From positions 1 through 37,798 of the forward strand of contig JAJRXX010000022.1 of the NCBI GenBank assembly GCA_024276075.1: a stretch of 37,798 nucleotides of DNA. Reading direction: 5' to 3'. The stretch is from Planctomycetota bacterium (GTDB lineage: Bacteria; Planctomycetota; Phycisphaerae; Phycisphaerales; Phycisphaeraceae). The position numbers and the translations under genes were made by a program. Of this stretch, positions 10,385 through 20,986 are shown in pieces (within the stretch, counting starts at the first letter, position 1; each line of letters starts with the position of its first letter). Below the pieces are notes generated by a model, which worked only from the letters and a program-made list of their open reading frames with translations, was not told the DNA's origin and did not search any database.

Positions 10385-11947
10385 TTATCCACCCCGGCGC
10401 AGGGCACGCTCGGCGCGGGTCTGCATTTCTTTGTCGATCAGTTTGATCAGTTCATTCTGCAGAGACTTGATCTGGTAAAGGTAGACGGGGGGCTTAATGC
10501 CGTTAAATAGGAAGCTGAAGACTACGGTGTCCTCACCTGCGGTGGCGGGTCCGCCGTCGGCAGGCACGGTGGTGGGCATGACGAGATACCCGCTGAGGGT
10601 GCTCACGCCGTCGATGTAGCCGCTCTTGCCGAAAACGCGGCTCGATAGCCCGCGTTTGAAGCGCTTCCGCAGTGTCCCGTCGACCCCGCCCACTGAAAGG
10701 CTTTCGCGAAACAACATCTTACGCTGCGGGTCCTGATGCATTTTTTTCAATATCTCAACGAGCACAGCGGCAGTCACACGGTTATCCCGGCTCAGACCGC
10801 TCCCGTCCACGACCACGACGCTGGCGCTACGCGGACCGATCAGGTGATTAAGAAACGCGCGGATGGCGGCTGCTCCGTTTTCCCAACTGCCCGGAGCGCC
10901 GGTGTACTGTCGGCCGATGCGTTTGAGCAGGGCTTCGGCGAATAGGTTTTGCGAGTCTTTATTACACCTGCTAATCACCAGCGGCAGCGTGGTCTGTACG
11001 GTATGCAAGACGCGCCCCTGGGGCAGTGCGTCGTCCCAATCAGGCCGACCGATCGCGTCAACACGGATGCCCGCGGCTTCGAGGCGGTGAGCCAGGAGCC
11101 TGGCAAAGAACAGCGGTGGGTCGTGAAAGGTGACGTAAAACGGCTCAGACCGGCTCTTGACCTGACCCCAAAACGTCAGCTCATTGGTCCCCGGCTTTCG
11201 GCTGATCCAGAATGTGTCGCTGTTGCCCGTGGCGGCACGATTCATGGGCCTGAGGAACGGCACGGCGGGTCGGATCGTGATCAGCGGGGATTGTCTCGGT
11301 AGCGTCGGTTCGACGTAGACGTCGAGACAATTGTCATTGACGTTCAACCCGGCGACCTCAGCGCAATACCACATATTGAGTTGGTCAGCGGGCCAGGTGG
11401 GGTGAATAAAATTACGATCGAACGCGCGGTCATCGACGATGAGCCGTTGCACGCTGCTCAAGCCGGTTGCCCGCACCTGTTCAACCCAGGCGTTGAGCAG
11501 TTGCTCGACGTCGAGGTTGTGTCTGTTTAGTAGAGTCTGATCCCCAAAGGCGGGATCGCCGTCGCCTTGTACAAGCAGTATGGGGCCATCGCGTGGCCTG
11601 AAGTCGGGGTCCGCCATGACCAATCCCTCCCTCTCCCGCCAGTCTTCGGGCATTAGCAGCCTCAGCTCGGTACGGAATAAGAAGTCCGGCCCCAACAGGT
11701 GCAGTGCGGCAGCGGTAATGATCAGCTTCATGTTACTGGCGGGGATCATCGGCTCGATGGGATTGACCGCGGCTAATCGCTCGCCGGTGTCCGCGTCTGC
11801 AACGTATACAGAGACCTTGGTCTCGCGGAGCCCGGCACCGCGGATGACCCGCTCGATCTGGAGTTGGAGCCCCCCGGCCAGTGACCAGGAGGTACTCGAC
11901 AAGATCAGCAACGAGGCTAAAAACGATTTTAAGGAGCTGTGAGGCAT
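10385..11947 (-). CDS. dacB: D-alanyl-D-alanine carboxypeptidase/endopeptidase, PBP4 (S13) family
   Basis: A periplasmic serine peptidase that trims or cleaves D-Ala-containing peptidoglycan cross-links. The start is placed at ATG 11947, not the longer frame to 12028, because MPHSSLKSFLASLLILSS is a good signal peptide with cleavage near SLAG (about residue 25). The three active-site motifs are present: SNMK (71-74, nucleophile Ser71 and Lys74), SQN within KDSQNLFAEALLKR, and KSG near the C-terminus (GKSGYIDGVSTLSG). The large insertion between the first two motifs is characteristic of the S13 family. The length, 520 residues, fits PBP4 with its extra domains. This implies a peptidoglycan-type wall, as now accepted for planctomycetes. 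No neighbouring wall gene is evident. Confidence 0.93.
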   Translation of the reverse strand: MPHSSLKSFLASLLILSSTSWSLAGGLQLQIERVIRGAGLRETKVSVYVADADTGERLAAVNPIEPMIPASNMKLIITAAALHLLGPDFLFRTELRLLMPEDWREREGLVMADPDFRPRDGPILLVQGDGDPAFGDQTLLNRHNLDVEQLLNAWVEQVRATGLSSVQRLIVDDRAFDRNFIHPTWPADQLNMWYCAEVAGLNVNDNCLDVYVEPTLPRQSPLITIRPAVPFLRPMNRAATGNSDTFWISRKPGTNELTFWGQVKSRSEPFYVTFHDPPLFFARLLAHRLEAAGIRVDAIGRPDWDDALPQGRVLHTVQTTLPLVISRCNKDSQNLFAEALLKRIGRQYTGAPGSWENGAAAIRAFLNHLIGPRSASVVVVDGSGLSRDNRVTAAVLVEILKKMHQDPQRKMLFRESLSVGGVDGTLRKRFKRGLSSRVFGKSGYIDGVSTLSGYLVMPTTVPADGGPATAGEDTVVFSFLFNGIKPPVYLYQIKSLQNELIKLIDKEMQTRAERALRRGG

Positions 11948-12127
11948 AGGGGATTTAGTACTCGGCGCGCGGTATACTTTAGATTTGATCGGTCGGTGTG
12001 GCGATTCGAGTTGAACCGTTGGCCACATACCTGACGACCCACTCTCTGAATCGATGGATCACAGTACTGGCTAAAATTAGACTTGCATTGGTCCGCTACG
12101 ATAGCAGGGGCTAGCCAAGAGGGCGTG

Positions 12128-12150
12128 GTCAGCAAAGAAATGCTGCTGAC
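12128..12150. other. Hairpin in the gap between dacB and the 64-residue gene
   Basis: Arms GTCAGCA (12128-12134) and TGCTGAC (12144-12150) form a perfect 7-bp stem downstream of the minus-strand gene ending at 12226. A CTCCC/GGGA pairing lies at about 12161-12187. Neither is followed by a U-tract on the minus strand, so termination is only a suggestion. Nothing else was recognised in 11948-12225. Confidence 0.3.
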
Positions 12151-12225
12151 TTGTGGATACCCTCCCCTCAGCGCGCTTGGGAAGGGAGCATGACAGTACG
12201 AGCGATCTATGAGAAAAGGTGATCT

Positions 12226-12420
12226 CTAGGCGGCACGAGCCTTGATGTCTTCGAGTGCTGTTTTAGCTGGGATCGAGTCGCCGGTTTCGTCGAGGAATTG
12301 CACTTTACGCTGCGTGATGAGCCCAATGCGCTCGGGCGCGGGCATCTTGCTCCACTCGTCGAGGCTGATGAGGTTGTGCCCAGATCCTATTTGAACTGAT
12401 ATTTGATGCACACTCGCCAT
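12226..12420 (-). CDS. Small conserved-looking protein of unknown function, 64 residues
   Basis: I do not recognise the family. The product is a small soluble protein (starting MASVHQISVQIGSGHNLISL) with a mixed alpha/beta pattern and no Cys, signal peptide or membrane span. It contains LDEWSKMPAPERIGLI and KVQFLDETGDSIPAKTAL, which suggests a short helix-turn-strand domain. Translation is well supported: a strong AGGAAGG-type ribosome site (GAGGAAGGTTA) directly precedes the ATG at 12420. It lies 123 nt downstream of the ammonium transporter on the same strand and could share its transcript. Unlike GlnB/GlnK it lacks a T-loop or PII signature, so it should not be called a PII protein. Confidence 0.65.
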   Translation of the reverse strand: MASVHQISVQIGSGHNLISLDEWSKMPAPERIGLITQRKVQFLDETGDSIPAKTALEDIKARAA

Positions 12421-12543
12421 TAACCTTCCTCGCTTTCCTGTACGGTTTTTTTCAACAGTTTCTCTGCTCGCTCATCGCGTACCGGGTTAAAAATCGATAC
12501 GCAAAAGCCCTAAGCGGAAAACTCGTCGCCTGCTCCGCTTCCA

Positions 12544-13968
<1,425 letters not shown>

Positions 13969-14567
13969 CAGAGGCTCCTTTTGATGTGGAGGTTTGATCC
14001 CCCAAAAATCGATTTGAACGGGCCTGCGAAGCTGTCATTATTTTTTAGAACTGTGGCCCCTTACTCAGAACCTAATCGACATGATGACAAATGAGTTTTA
14101 GTAAATTCGGATTTTCCCGTGGTTTCGTAGGGGCTGTGCCACAAACTATGAGTTATGGCCTAGGTGTTCTCACTGCACGTGCCGGTTATTGGTGCCTACC
14201 GTGACTGATACGGACCTATATTCCGGGTTCGATTGCGGAAGGTATGGCGATGATCCACGTCAAGCGCGACCCAGATACGTGAATCAAATCATGATCATGT
14301 GAACGTAGATTCGCGGTAGTGAGGCTGATCCAATCGAGCATGTGATGACTTTGTGCTGTGAGTTTTGGGGCCTGTTACTCGCACCGCCAAGACAGCGTGT
14401 GTCGTGACGTATCACGCTGGGATGGATCACCGTATTTCAATGTCGTGGCGGGTAATGGCGAATAAATGGCCTAATTTCATTGACTTCGCCCATTTCGGGG
14501 TTAGGTTTGTGATAGTCGTAGCTATTTTGGGCTGCGCGCGGGGTTGTGGTGCAGCGGAGGGTTTTTA
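13969..14567. other. Divergent intergenic region between amt and malate synthase gene
   Basis: About 600 bp without a convincing gene. It must carry the divergent promoters of amt (leftward) and the glyoxylate operon (rightward). One candidate rightward promoter is listed separately. A GGTTCGATT string near 14227 resembles a tRNA T-loop but has no matching stems. The frame at 14365-14568 has no ribosome site and is not accepted. Confidence 0.5.
14480..14507 (+). promoter_or_regulatory. Candidate promoter of the glyoxylate operon
   Basis: TTGACT (14480-14485), 16 nt, then TAGGTT (14502-14507). The -35 matches five of six consensus bases; the -10 is weak. Transcription from about 14515 would give a leader of about 50 nt before the malate synthase start at 14568. 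Confidence 0.3.
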
Positions 14568-16184
14568 ATGGCCCCGGTAACGAAATGGCCGGGAGGGGCG
14601 AAGCTGTTGGCTGCGCCGCCCGAGACTGAGCATATCCTTACACCCCAAGCGGTTGATTTCGTCGCTGCGCTGGCCAGACGCTACGCGTGCAGGGTCGAGC
14701 AGTTATTGTTCAAGCGTGCGAGGCGGCAGTCTCAGTACGACGCGGGGATGATGCCCACGTTCCTGCGCGAGACACGCCATATCCGCGAAGACCCTCACTG
14801 GAAGGTAGCGCCTCTGCCGACCGACCTAGAGGACCGTAGGGTGGAAATCACCGGACCGGTTGATCGGAAAATGGTGATCAACGCGCTCAACAGCGGCGCG
14901 AACACGTTCATGGCTGACTTCGAGGACGCGACCAGCCCGACATGGGCCAACCTGCTTCACGGTCAATTAAACCTGAAAGACGCGGTGGACGGCACGATCC
15001 AATATGTGCACCCGACGTCGGGCCGCGAGTACTCACTGTGCGATCACCCCGCGACGCTGCTGGTTCGGCCACGCGGATGGCACCTGTGGGAGCGTCACCT
15101 AGAGGTCGACGCTGTGTCTGTACCCGGCGCGCTGTTCGACTTTGGGCTGTACTTTTTTCATAACGCAGCGTCATTGCTGGCAAAGGGGTCTGGGCCTTAC
15201 TTTTATCTGCCCAAGCTCGAAAGTCACCTCGAAGCGCGCCTGTGGAATGACGTATTCAACGACGCGCAGGACATGCTGGGCATACCCAGGGGTAGCATCC
15301 GAGCGACGGTGCTGATCGAAACGCTGCCGGGCGCGTTTGAGATGGAGGAGATACTGTACGAACTGCGTGAGCACTGCGCGGGACTCAATTGTGGGCGATG
15401 GGATTACATTTTTAGTTATATCAAGACGACCCGTCAGAACCCCGACCACGTGTTGCCCGACCGTGACCAGGTAGCCATGACGCAGCCGTTCATGCGCGCG
15501 TATACACAGATGGTGGTGCGCACGTGTCACCGACGTGGCGCATCGGCGATCGGCGGTATGGCGGCACAAATCCCGATCAAAAACGACACCCCACGAAACG
15601 ACGCGGCGCTGGAAAAAGTTAGAGCTGACAAGCTCCGCGAGGTGCGCGACGGCCACGACGGGACATGGGTAGCTCATCCGGGCTTGGTGTCCATGGCGAG
15701 GGAAATCTTCGACACACATATGCCTACGCCCAATCAGATCCACCGCACCCGTGAGGATGTTCAGGTGTCAGCTGACGATCTGTTGGAAGTGCCGCAAGGC
15801 TCACGAACGATGGCGGGGTTACGACGCAACGTGAACGTGGGGATCAGCTACCTCGCCTCGTGGCTAAAGGGCGCCGGGTGTGTGCCGCTCAATAACTTGA
15901 TGGAAGACGCCGCCACAGCGGAGATATCACGCGCTCAGTTATGGCAATGGGCGCACCACGGCGCGTCGCTCGAAGACGGGCAGGCGGTCACACACACGCT
16001 GTTACGCGAGGTGATCGCGGAAGAACTCGCAAAGATCAGACAGTCTGACAATGAGGGTGCGCGCGGGAAGGATTGCCTCGGCGAGGCGGCGGGGATGTTC
16101 GAACGTATGTGCACGAGTGATGAACTGGCGACGTTTCTTACGCTACCGGCGTACGACAAACTGCTGGAACTAGAAAATCGCTGA
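14568..16184 (+). CDS. aceB: Malate synthase A
   Basis: Condenses glyoxylate with acetyl-CoA to malate, the second step of the glyoxylate shunt. The 538-residue length fits the A isoform (AceB type), not the longer GlcB. The family signature is present: REHCAGLNCGRWDYIFSYIK, containing the conserved GLNCGRWDY. Other marks are the acidic segment FMADFEDATSPTW, LLVRPRGWHL, and GGMAAQIPIKNDTPRND leading into DGTWVAHPGL. The start is ATG 14568, preceded by GGAGGG at seven bases, rather than the ATG eight codons earlier at 14544. The isocitrate lyase frame begins 36 nt after the stop, so they form one operon. This enzyme appears fully intact, which contrasts with its partner. Confidence 0.95.
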   Translation: MAPVTKWPGGAKLLAAPPETEHILTPQAVDFVAALARRYACRVEQLLFKRARRQSQYDAGMMPTFLRETRHIREDPHWKVAPLPTDLEDRRVEITGPVDRKMVINALNSGANTFMADFEDATSPTWANLLHGQLNLKDAVDGTIQYVHPTSGREYSLCDHPATLLVRPRGWHLWERHLEVDAVSVPGALFDFGLYFFHNAASLLAKGSGPYFYLPKLESHLEARLWNDVFNDAQDMLGIPRGSIRATVLIETLPGAFEMEEILYELREHCAGLNCGRWDYIFSYIKTTRQNPDHVLPDRDQVAMTQPFMRAYTQMVVRTCHRRGASAIGGMAAQIPIKNDTPRNDAALEKVRADKLREVRDGHDGTWVAHPGLVSMAREIFDTHMPTPNQIHRTREDVQVSADDLLEVPQGSRTMAGLRRNVNVGISYLASWLKGAGCVPLNNLMEDAATAEISRAQLWQWAHHGASLEDGQAVTHTLLREVIAEELAKIRQSDNEGARGKDCLGEAAGMFERMCTSDELATFLTLPAYDKLLELENR

Positions 16185-16220
16185 ATCGTTTTGTACGAAA
16201 AAAAAAGAAGGGAGAGGGAG

Positions 16221-17504
<1,284 letters not shown>

Positions 17505-17536
17505 GCGTAGACAAAGATTCACACGAGCGTGCAACG

Positions 17537-18718
17537 ATGGCCACACCGCTGCCTTTAGACCCACCGACGCGAGTGCTGATGGGCCCCGGTCCGTCGGACG
17601 TGGCGCCGTCGGTACTGCGTGCGCTCGCTGCGCCCACGGTCGGACACCTGGACCCCTATTTCCTGAACGTGATGGACGACGTACGTGCGATGCTACGGGA
17701 CGTGCTGCGCACGGGCAACGCTGTGACGATACCGATGTCGGGCACGGGTTCTGCGGGTATGGAGACGTGCTTCGTAAACCTACTCGAGCCGGGCGACGCG
17801 GTGCTCGTAGGTGTAAACGGCGTCTTCGGCACGCGCATGTGCGAGGTAGCACGCCGGTGCGGTGCAAAAGTCACAGCGGTCGAGGTGCCGTGGGGGCGTG
17901 CGTTTGATGTCGATCAGTTCCGCAAGGCGGCAGATGGAAAACAATATCGCCTGGTTTGCGTTGTGCACGCGGAGACGTCCACGGGTGTGCTTCAGAACCT
18001 GACGGGATTCCGCGGGTTGGCTGATGAGTTGGGCGCGCTGCTGCTGGTGGATGCGGTGACATCGCTGGGCGGAGTGGCGGTGGAAATGGACGAATGGGGT
18101 ATCGACGCGATCTATTCGGGTACGCAGAAATGTCTATCGTGCCCGCCGGGGTTAAGCCCGGTGAGTTTGTCGGCGTGTACGACGAAGGTTTTACAAAACC
18201 GTCGATCGCCGGTGCAAAGCTGGTACCTGGACCTATCTCTGATCGGGCAGTACTGGGGCACGGAGCGTGTGTACCACCACACCGCACCGATCAATATGCT
18301 CTACGCGCTGCATGAATCGTTGAGGCTGGTATTGAGCGAGGGTCTGAAAGCGAGACACCGGCGCCACCGTGTTCATGCGGAAGCATTGTGGGCGGGCCTG
18401 GAGGCGATGGGTCTAAAACTACCGGTGGCGGACGGCGAGCGCTTGGCGCCGCTAACGGTAGTGGAGGTTCCGGAGGGTGTAAACGAGGCTACGGTGCGGA
18501 AACACTTGCTCGATGTATACAATCTGGAGATCGGTGGCGGGCTGGGCCCAATGAAGGGTAAGGTCTGGCGTATCGGTCTGATGGGCCACAGTAGCACGGC
18601 TCGTAACGTAACGCTGTGCCTATCGGCGCTATCCAGCGCGCTGCGTGCCCAGGGGTACCAGCCTGCGGACGACCCTCTGTCGGCTGCGGAACATGTCTTG
18701 GCGTCGTGTGGGGAGTAG
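17537..18718 (+). CDS. Alanine/serine-glyoxylate aminotransferase family protein
   Basis: A PLP-dependent class V aminotransferase, 393 residues, that should convert glyoxylate to glycine using alanine or serine as amino donor. Visible marks are RVLMGPGPSDV at the N-terminus, MSGTGSAGMETCFVNLL (PLP-phosphate region), LLVDAVTSLGG (PLP-binding Asp) and YSGTQKCLSCPPGLSPVS with the Schiff-base lysine. The C-terminal domain has GGGLGPMKGKVWRIGLMGHS. The start is placed at ATG 17537 because MATPLPLDPPTRV matches the family's usual beginning; a TTG at 17501 would overlap the isocitrate lyase stop and add 12 residues. It closes the malate synthase-isocitrate lyase operon, offering a second outlet for glyoxylate. 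It ends in TAG, so TAG is a normal terminator here. Confidence 0.9.
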   Translation: MATPLPLDPPTRVLMGPGPSDVAPSVLRALAAPTVGHLDPYFLNVMDDVRAMLRDVLRTGNAVTIPMSGTGSAGMETCFVNLLEPGDAVLVGVNGVFGTRMCEVARRCGAKVTAVEVPWGRAFDVDQFRKAADGKQYRLVCVVHAETSTGVLQNLTGFRGLADELGALLLVDAVTSLGGVAVEMDEWGIDAIYSGTQKCLSCPPGLSPVSLSACTTKVLQNRRSPVQSWYLDLSLIGQYWGTERVYHHTAPINMLYALHESLRLVLSEGLKARHRRHRVHAEALWAGLEAMGLKLPVADGERLAPLTVVEVPEGVNEATVRKHLLDVYNLEIGGGLGPMKGKVWRIGLMGHSSTARNVTLCLSALSSALRAQGYQPADDPLSAAEHVLASCGE

Positions 18719-18894
18719 CCCATTGTTGTAACGACACAGCTTACCCGCCTTGTGCGTGTGAAGGTGTGGCACCCATCACAAAAGTCTTGGTTGCAGTCAA
18801 CACAACCCTCCCCCAGCCCTCCCCCTCTCCCTGTGAGCAGGATTTTGCACAATTGCTGTAAGTGCTTCAAATTCATTGGTGAAGGAGTAGGGCA

Positions 18895-18999
18895 TAGAGC
18901 ATTTTTCGTTGCGGTGTAGCGGTTACATACGAGCTGTGACCGTGAGGGAGTGAGCTGTTTGATGTCGCCGTATGCTACAGGTTTTTGAAAAATGCTCTA
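18895..18999. mobile_element. 105-bp MITE-like element, TAGAGCATTTTTC ends
   Basis: The left end TAGAGCATTTTTC (from 18895) is matched by an inverted right end finishing AAAAATGCTCTA at 18999. The ends begin and finish with TA, as in elements mobilised by IS630/Tc1-type transposases that target TA. The centre carries, on the opposite strand, a diverged copy of the CTCCCTGACGGTCGCGGCTCG repeat also found at 10290 and 31123. A related element lies at 32870-33013. Confidence 0.65.
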
Positions 19000-19265
19000 G
19001 AGGATCATTGCGGCTTGTACCCAGCGTTGTACGCGTCGTTGGGACGTTGCTTGTGAAGGTTTCGATGTCGTTGAGTAGCTGTTCGATGGCGTCACTACGC
19101 AACCGTCGGCTAAACGTGGAGATCGACGGCAACGGACATTCGGCCAGCGCACAGGGGGTATTGCGACGATCACAAGCCCAACTCAATGGGCGTCTACATA
19201 CGACCGACCACAGGTAGAGCGTCGTGATCAACGCGTCGTGATATTGTTGCCGTTTGCCGCGTCGC
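19000..19265 (-). pseudogene. Transposase fragment (N-terminal part only)
   Basis: The minus-strand frame from about 19265 down reads RRGKRQQYHDALITTLYLWS, then RRPLSWACDRRN and PSISTFSRRLRSDAIEQLL. This resembles the N-terminal region of IS4/DUF772-like transposases common in planctomycetes, where a helix-turn-helix segment with S-x-S-T-x-S-R-R-L precedes the catalytic domain. Only about 90 codons remain; the DDE catalytic part is absent. The fragment is bounded on its right by the 126-bp element at 19271-19396 and on its left by the 105-bp element at 18895-18999. The continuous open frame to 18923 and up to 19369 simply reads through these elements. Family assignment is tentative. Confidence 0.5.
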
Positions 19266-19270
19266 GGTGC

Positions 19271-19396
19271 TAGAGCAACTGGCGTCAATATCCGCCATTT
19301 TGATTGGATCGCAGGTGTAACAGACATCTGTATTTCACGGCTTGCAAGCAAGCCGTGCCACCCGGTCAATGAAGATTAATGACGCCAGTTGCTCTA
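19271..19396. mobile_element. 126-bp MITE-like element, copy 1
   Basis: Terminal inverted repeats TAGAGCAACTGGCGTCA (19271-19287) and its exact complement (19380-19396); five more flanking bases on each side (GGTGC/GCACC) also pair. Inside is a hairpin with arms CACGGCTTGC (19336-19345) and GCAAGCCGTG (19348-19357), followed by CCACCC. Copy 2 at 20422-20547 has exactly the same length and the same hairpin. Confidence 0.85.
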
Positions 19397-19474
19397 GCAC
19401 CGCATGATCCACGCGGGATATATTTTAATATGTAAATTTGGGCTACAATCAACCATTGCACCCTACCATCACCC

Positions 19475-20389
19475 ATGGCCACACCCACACGCAAACCTCG
19501 CTCCCCTCGCCCACGCACCCAAAACGATAGCCCCCGTTCTAGCCCCACGCCCGACGAGTTCACCGACGCCTCTCGCGGTGAACGCTTGCACAAGGTCCTC
19601 GCAAACGCAGGCCTCGCTTCACGCCGTCAGTGCGAAGCGATCATCACCGCAGGCCGGGTCACCATAAACAGTCACCGCGTCACCACCCTGCCAGCTTGGG
19701 TCGATCCCGCCATCGATCGCATCGAGGTCGACGGCCAGCCCATCGCCAAGCCCCGCCGTCACGGCCACGCTTTCGTATACGTCGTCGTCAACAAACCCCG
19801 ACGTGTCATCTCAACCACACATGACCCCGAAGGCCGACCCTGCGTCACCGAACTGGTCAAGCTCCCCACGCGCCTCTACCCCGTAGGCAGGCTCGACGCA
19901 GACTCGTCGGGACTCATACTCCTGACAAACGACGGCGAACTCGCCAATCGCCTCACACACCCCAGCTACGAGGTGCCCAAGCAATACCAAGTCTCCGTCC
20001 GAGGCCGCATCACCCACGACGACCTCCAAGACCTCAAAAAAGGCCTGTACCTCGCACATATCAAACGCCCAAACACACCGATCACACGACGACGCCCAAA
20101 CCAACCCAAACCCGCCCAGGCAAAGCTCGCATCCATGGCTAAGGTCAAACTCCTAGGCTACAGCAGGGACAGAACACGAGGCGACAGGACGAACCTGGCC
20201 ATCACACTAAAGGAAGGCCAGAACCGCGAAATCCGACGACTCCTCGCAAAGCTAGGCCACAAAGTACGACGACTCGAACGCACCGCCATCGGCCCAATCC
20301 AACTCAAAGGCACAGCACCCGGACATTGGCGTCACCTCACGCCAATCGAACTCGCCACACTCCGCAGAGCCACCCACCTCACCCGTTAG
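19475..20389 (+). CDS. rRNA pseudouridine synthase, RsuA/RluB/RluE/RluF family
   Basis: Isomerises specific uridines in rRNA to pseudouridine. A basic, proline-rich N-terminal tail (1-30) is followed by an S4 RNA-binding domain (about 36-85, RLHKVLANAGLASRRQCEAI). The catalytic domain has the family motif GRLDADSSGLILLTNDGEL with catalytic Asp141, and later KEGQNREIRRLLAKLGHKV, typical of the RsuA/RluB branch. At 304 residues with an S4 domain it is closest in form to RluB, but the exact target base cannot be read. The ATG at 19475 lacks a clear ribosome site. The coding strand is strikingly C-rich, unlike the plus-strand genes before 18718. The gene is flanked on both sides by 126-bp elements, and its TAG stop coincides with a TAGAGTATTTTC string resembling an element end. 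Confidence 0.93.
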   Translation: MATPTRKPRSPRPRTQNDSPRSSPTPDEFTDASRGERLHKVLANAGLASRRQCEAIITAGRVTINSHRVTTLPAWVDPAIDRIEVDGQPIAKPRRHGHAFVYVVVNKPRRVISTTHDPEGRPCVTELVKLPTRLYPVGRLDADSSGLILLTNDGELANRLTHPSYEVPKQYQVSVRGRITHDDLQDLKKGLYLAHIKRPNTPITRRRPNQPKPAQAKLASMAKVKLLGYSRDRTRGDRTNLAITLKEGQNREIRRLLAKLGHKVRRLERTAIGPIQLKGTAPGHWRHLTPIELATLRRATHLTR

Positions 20390-20986
20390 AGTATTTTCAT
20401 ATTTGGTTGCCAATCCTGCGTTAGAGCAACTGGCGTCAATGTTCTCCATCTTGATTGGATCACAGGTGTAACAGACATCAGTATCTCACGGCTTGCAAGC
20501 AAGCCGTGCCACCCGGTCAATGGAGATTAATTACGCCAAGTGCTCTAGACGCGCAATCTTTTGCCAGTGATACCCGTTGCGTTCATAACGACCCACGCGC
20601 GTAAGCCAGTGGGTTCTTCCACGGGCAATCTACAGCCGGAAATCGATGACGCCAAACGCTCTAGCAGATCAACTGCTGGGGTGTAACACTACCGGGCATC
20701 GACCCACGCATTCTACTCCCCTAAGCAAAACCATCCTCACCACCCAGATCGATCGGAATCGCTAAGCCCCCAGCCACGGCTCCGACCCCAAAATAAGTCT
20801 TCGTGAAAACCCGCTGTTGTGGTATATTGGTGACACCAATTGCGGGGGGGCCGCTACCGCACCGTGAGGTGTGAAAACCGTGATGAAAGCAAACGTACCG
20901 TTCAGCGTAGATCGCGATTAAGGCAAAACACCAACCGCTTGCCTTTGTCTTATACCGCACACGTTGTCGCAACTTTGGAGAAAGTG
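20390..20986. other. Repeat-rich gap before the collar-domain gene
   Basis: After the pseudouridine synthase stop comes a TATTTTCATATTTGGTTGCC segment that resembles one at 32843-32869, then the second 126-bp element. A solo right end of the same family follows (TGACGCCAAACGCTCTA, 20647-20663). A weak -10 (TATATT, 20823-20828) may serve the gene at 20987. No coding region is supported; the frame extending the next gene upstream to 20840 lacks coding character. Confidence 0.6.
20422..20547. mobile_element. 126-bp MITE-like element, copy 2
   Basis: The left end TAGAGCAACTGGCGTCA and the inverted right end TTACGCCAAGTGCTCTA bound a sequence equal in length to copy 1. Internal landmarks are shared: TTGATTGGATC, ACAGGTGTAACAGACATC and the CACGGCTTGC/GCAAGCCGTG hairpin. 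The two copies frame the pseudouridine synthase gene in the same orientation. Confidence 0.85.

Larger units (their letters stand above)
18719..19474. other. Repeat-rich gap holding two small elements and a transposase fragment
   Basis: In order: about 175 bp without recognisable content except a GTGGCACCC tail motif near 18762-18772; a 105-bp inverted-repeat element (18895-18999); a transposase fragment (19000-19265); a 126-bp element (19271-19396); and a short leader before the pseudouridine synthase gene at 19475. No intact gene is present. Confidence 0.7.

Noticed and set aside
14220-14250. GGTTCGATT string resembling a tRNA T-loop
   Set aside because: Flanking bases do not form a T-stem or acceptor stem, and no anticodon arm is found upstream.
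14365-14568. 67-codon frame before malate synthase
   Set aside because: No ribosome site, poor codon use, and it overlaps the malate synthase promoter and ribosome-binding region.
14480-16200. Possible second frame disruption in malate synthase
   Set aside because: The whole family signature and both termini read through in one frame; no disruption is present.
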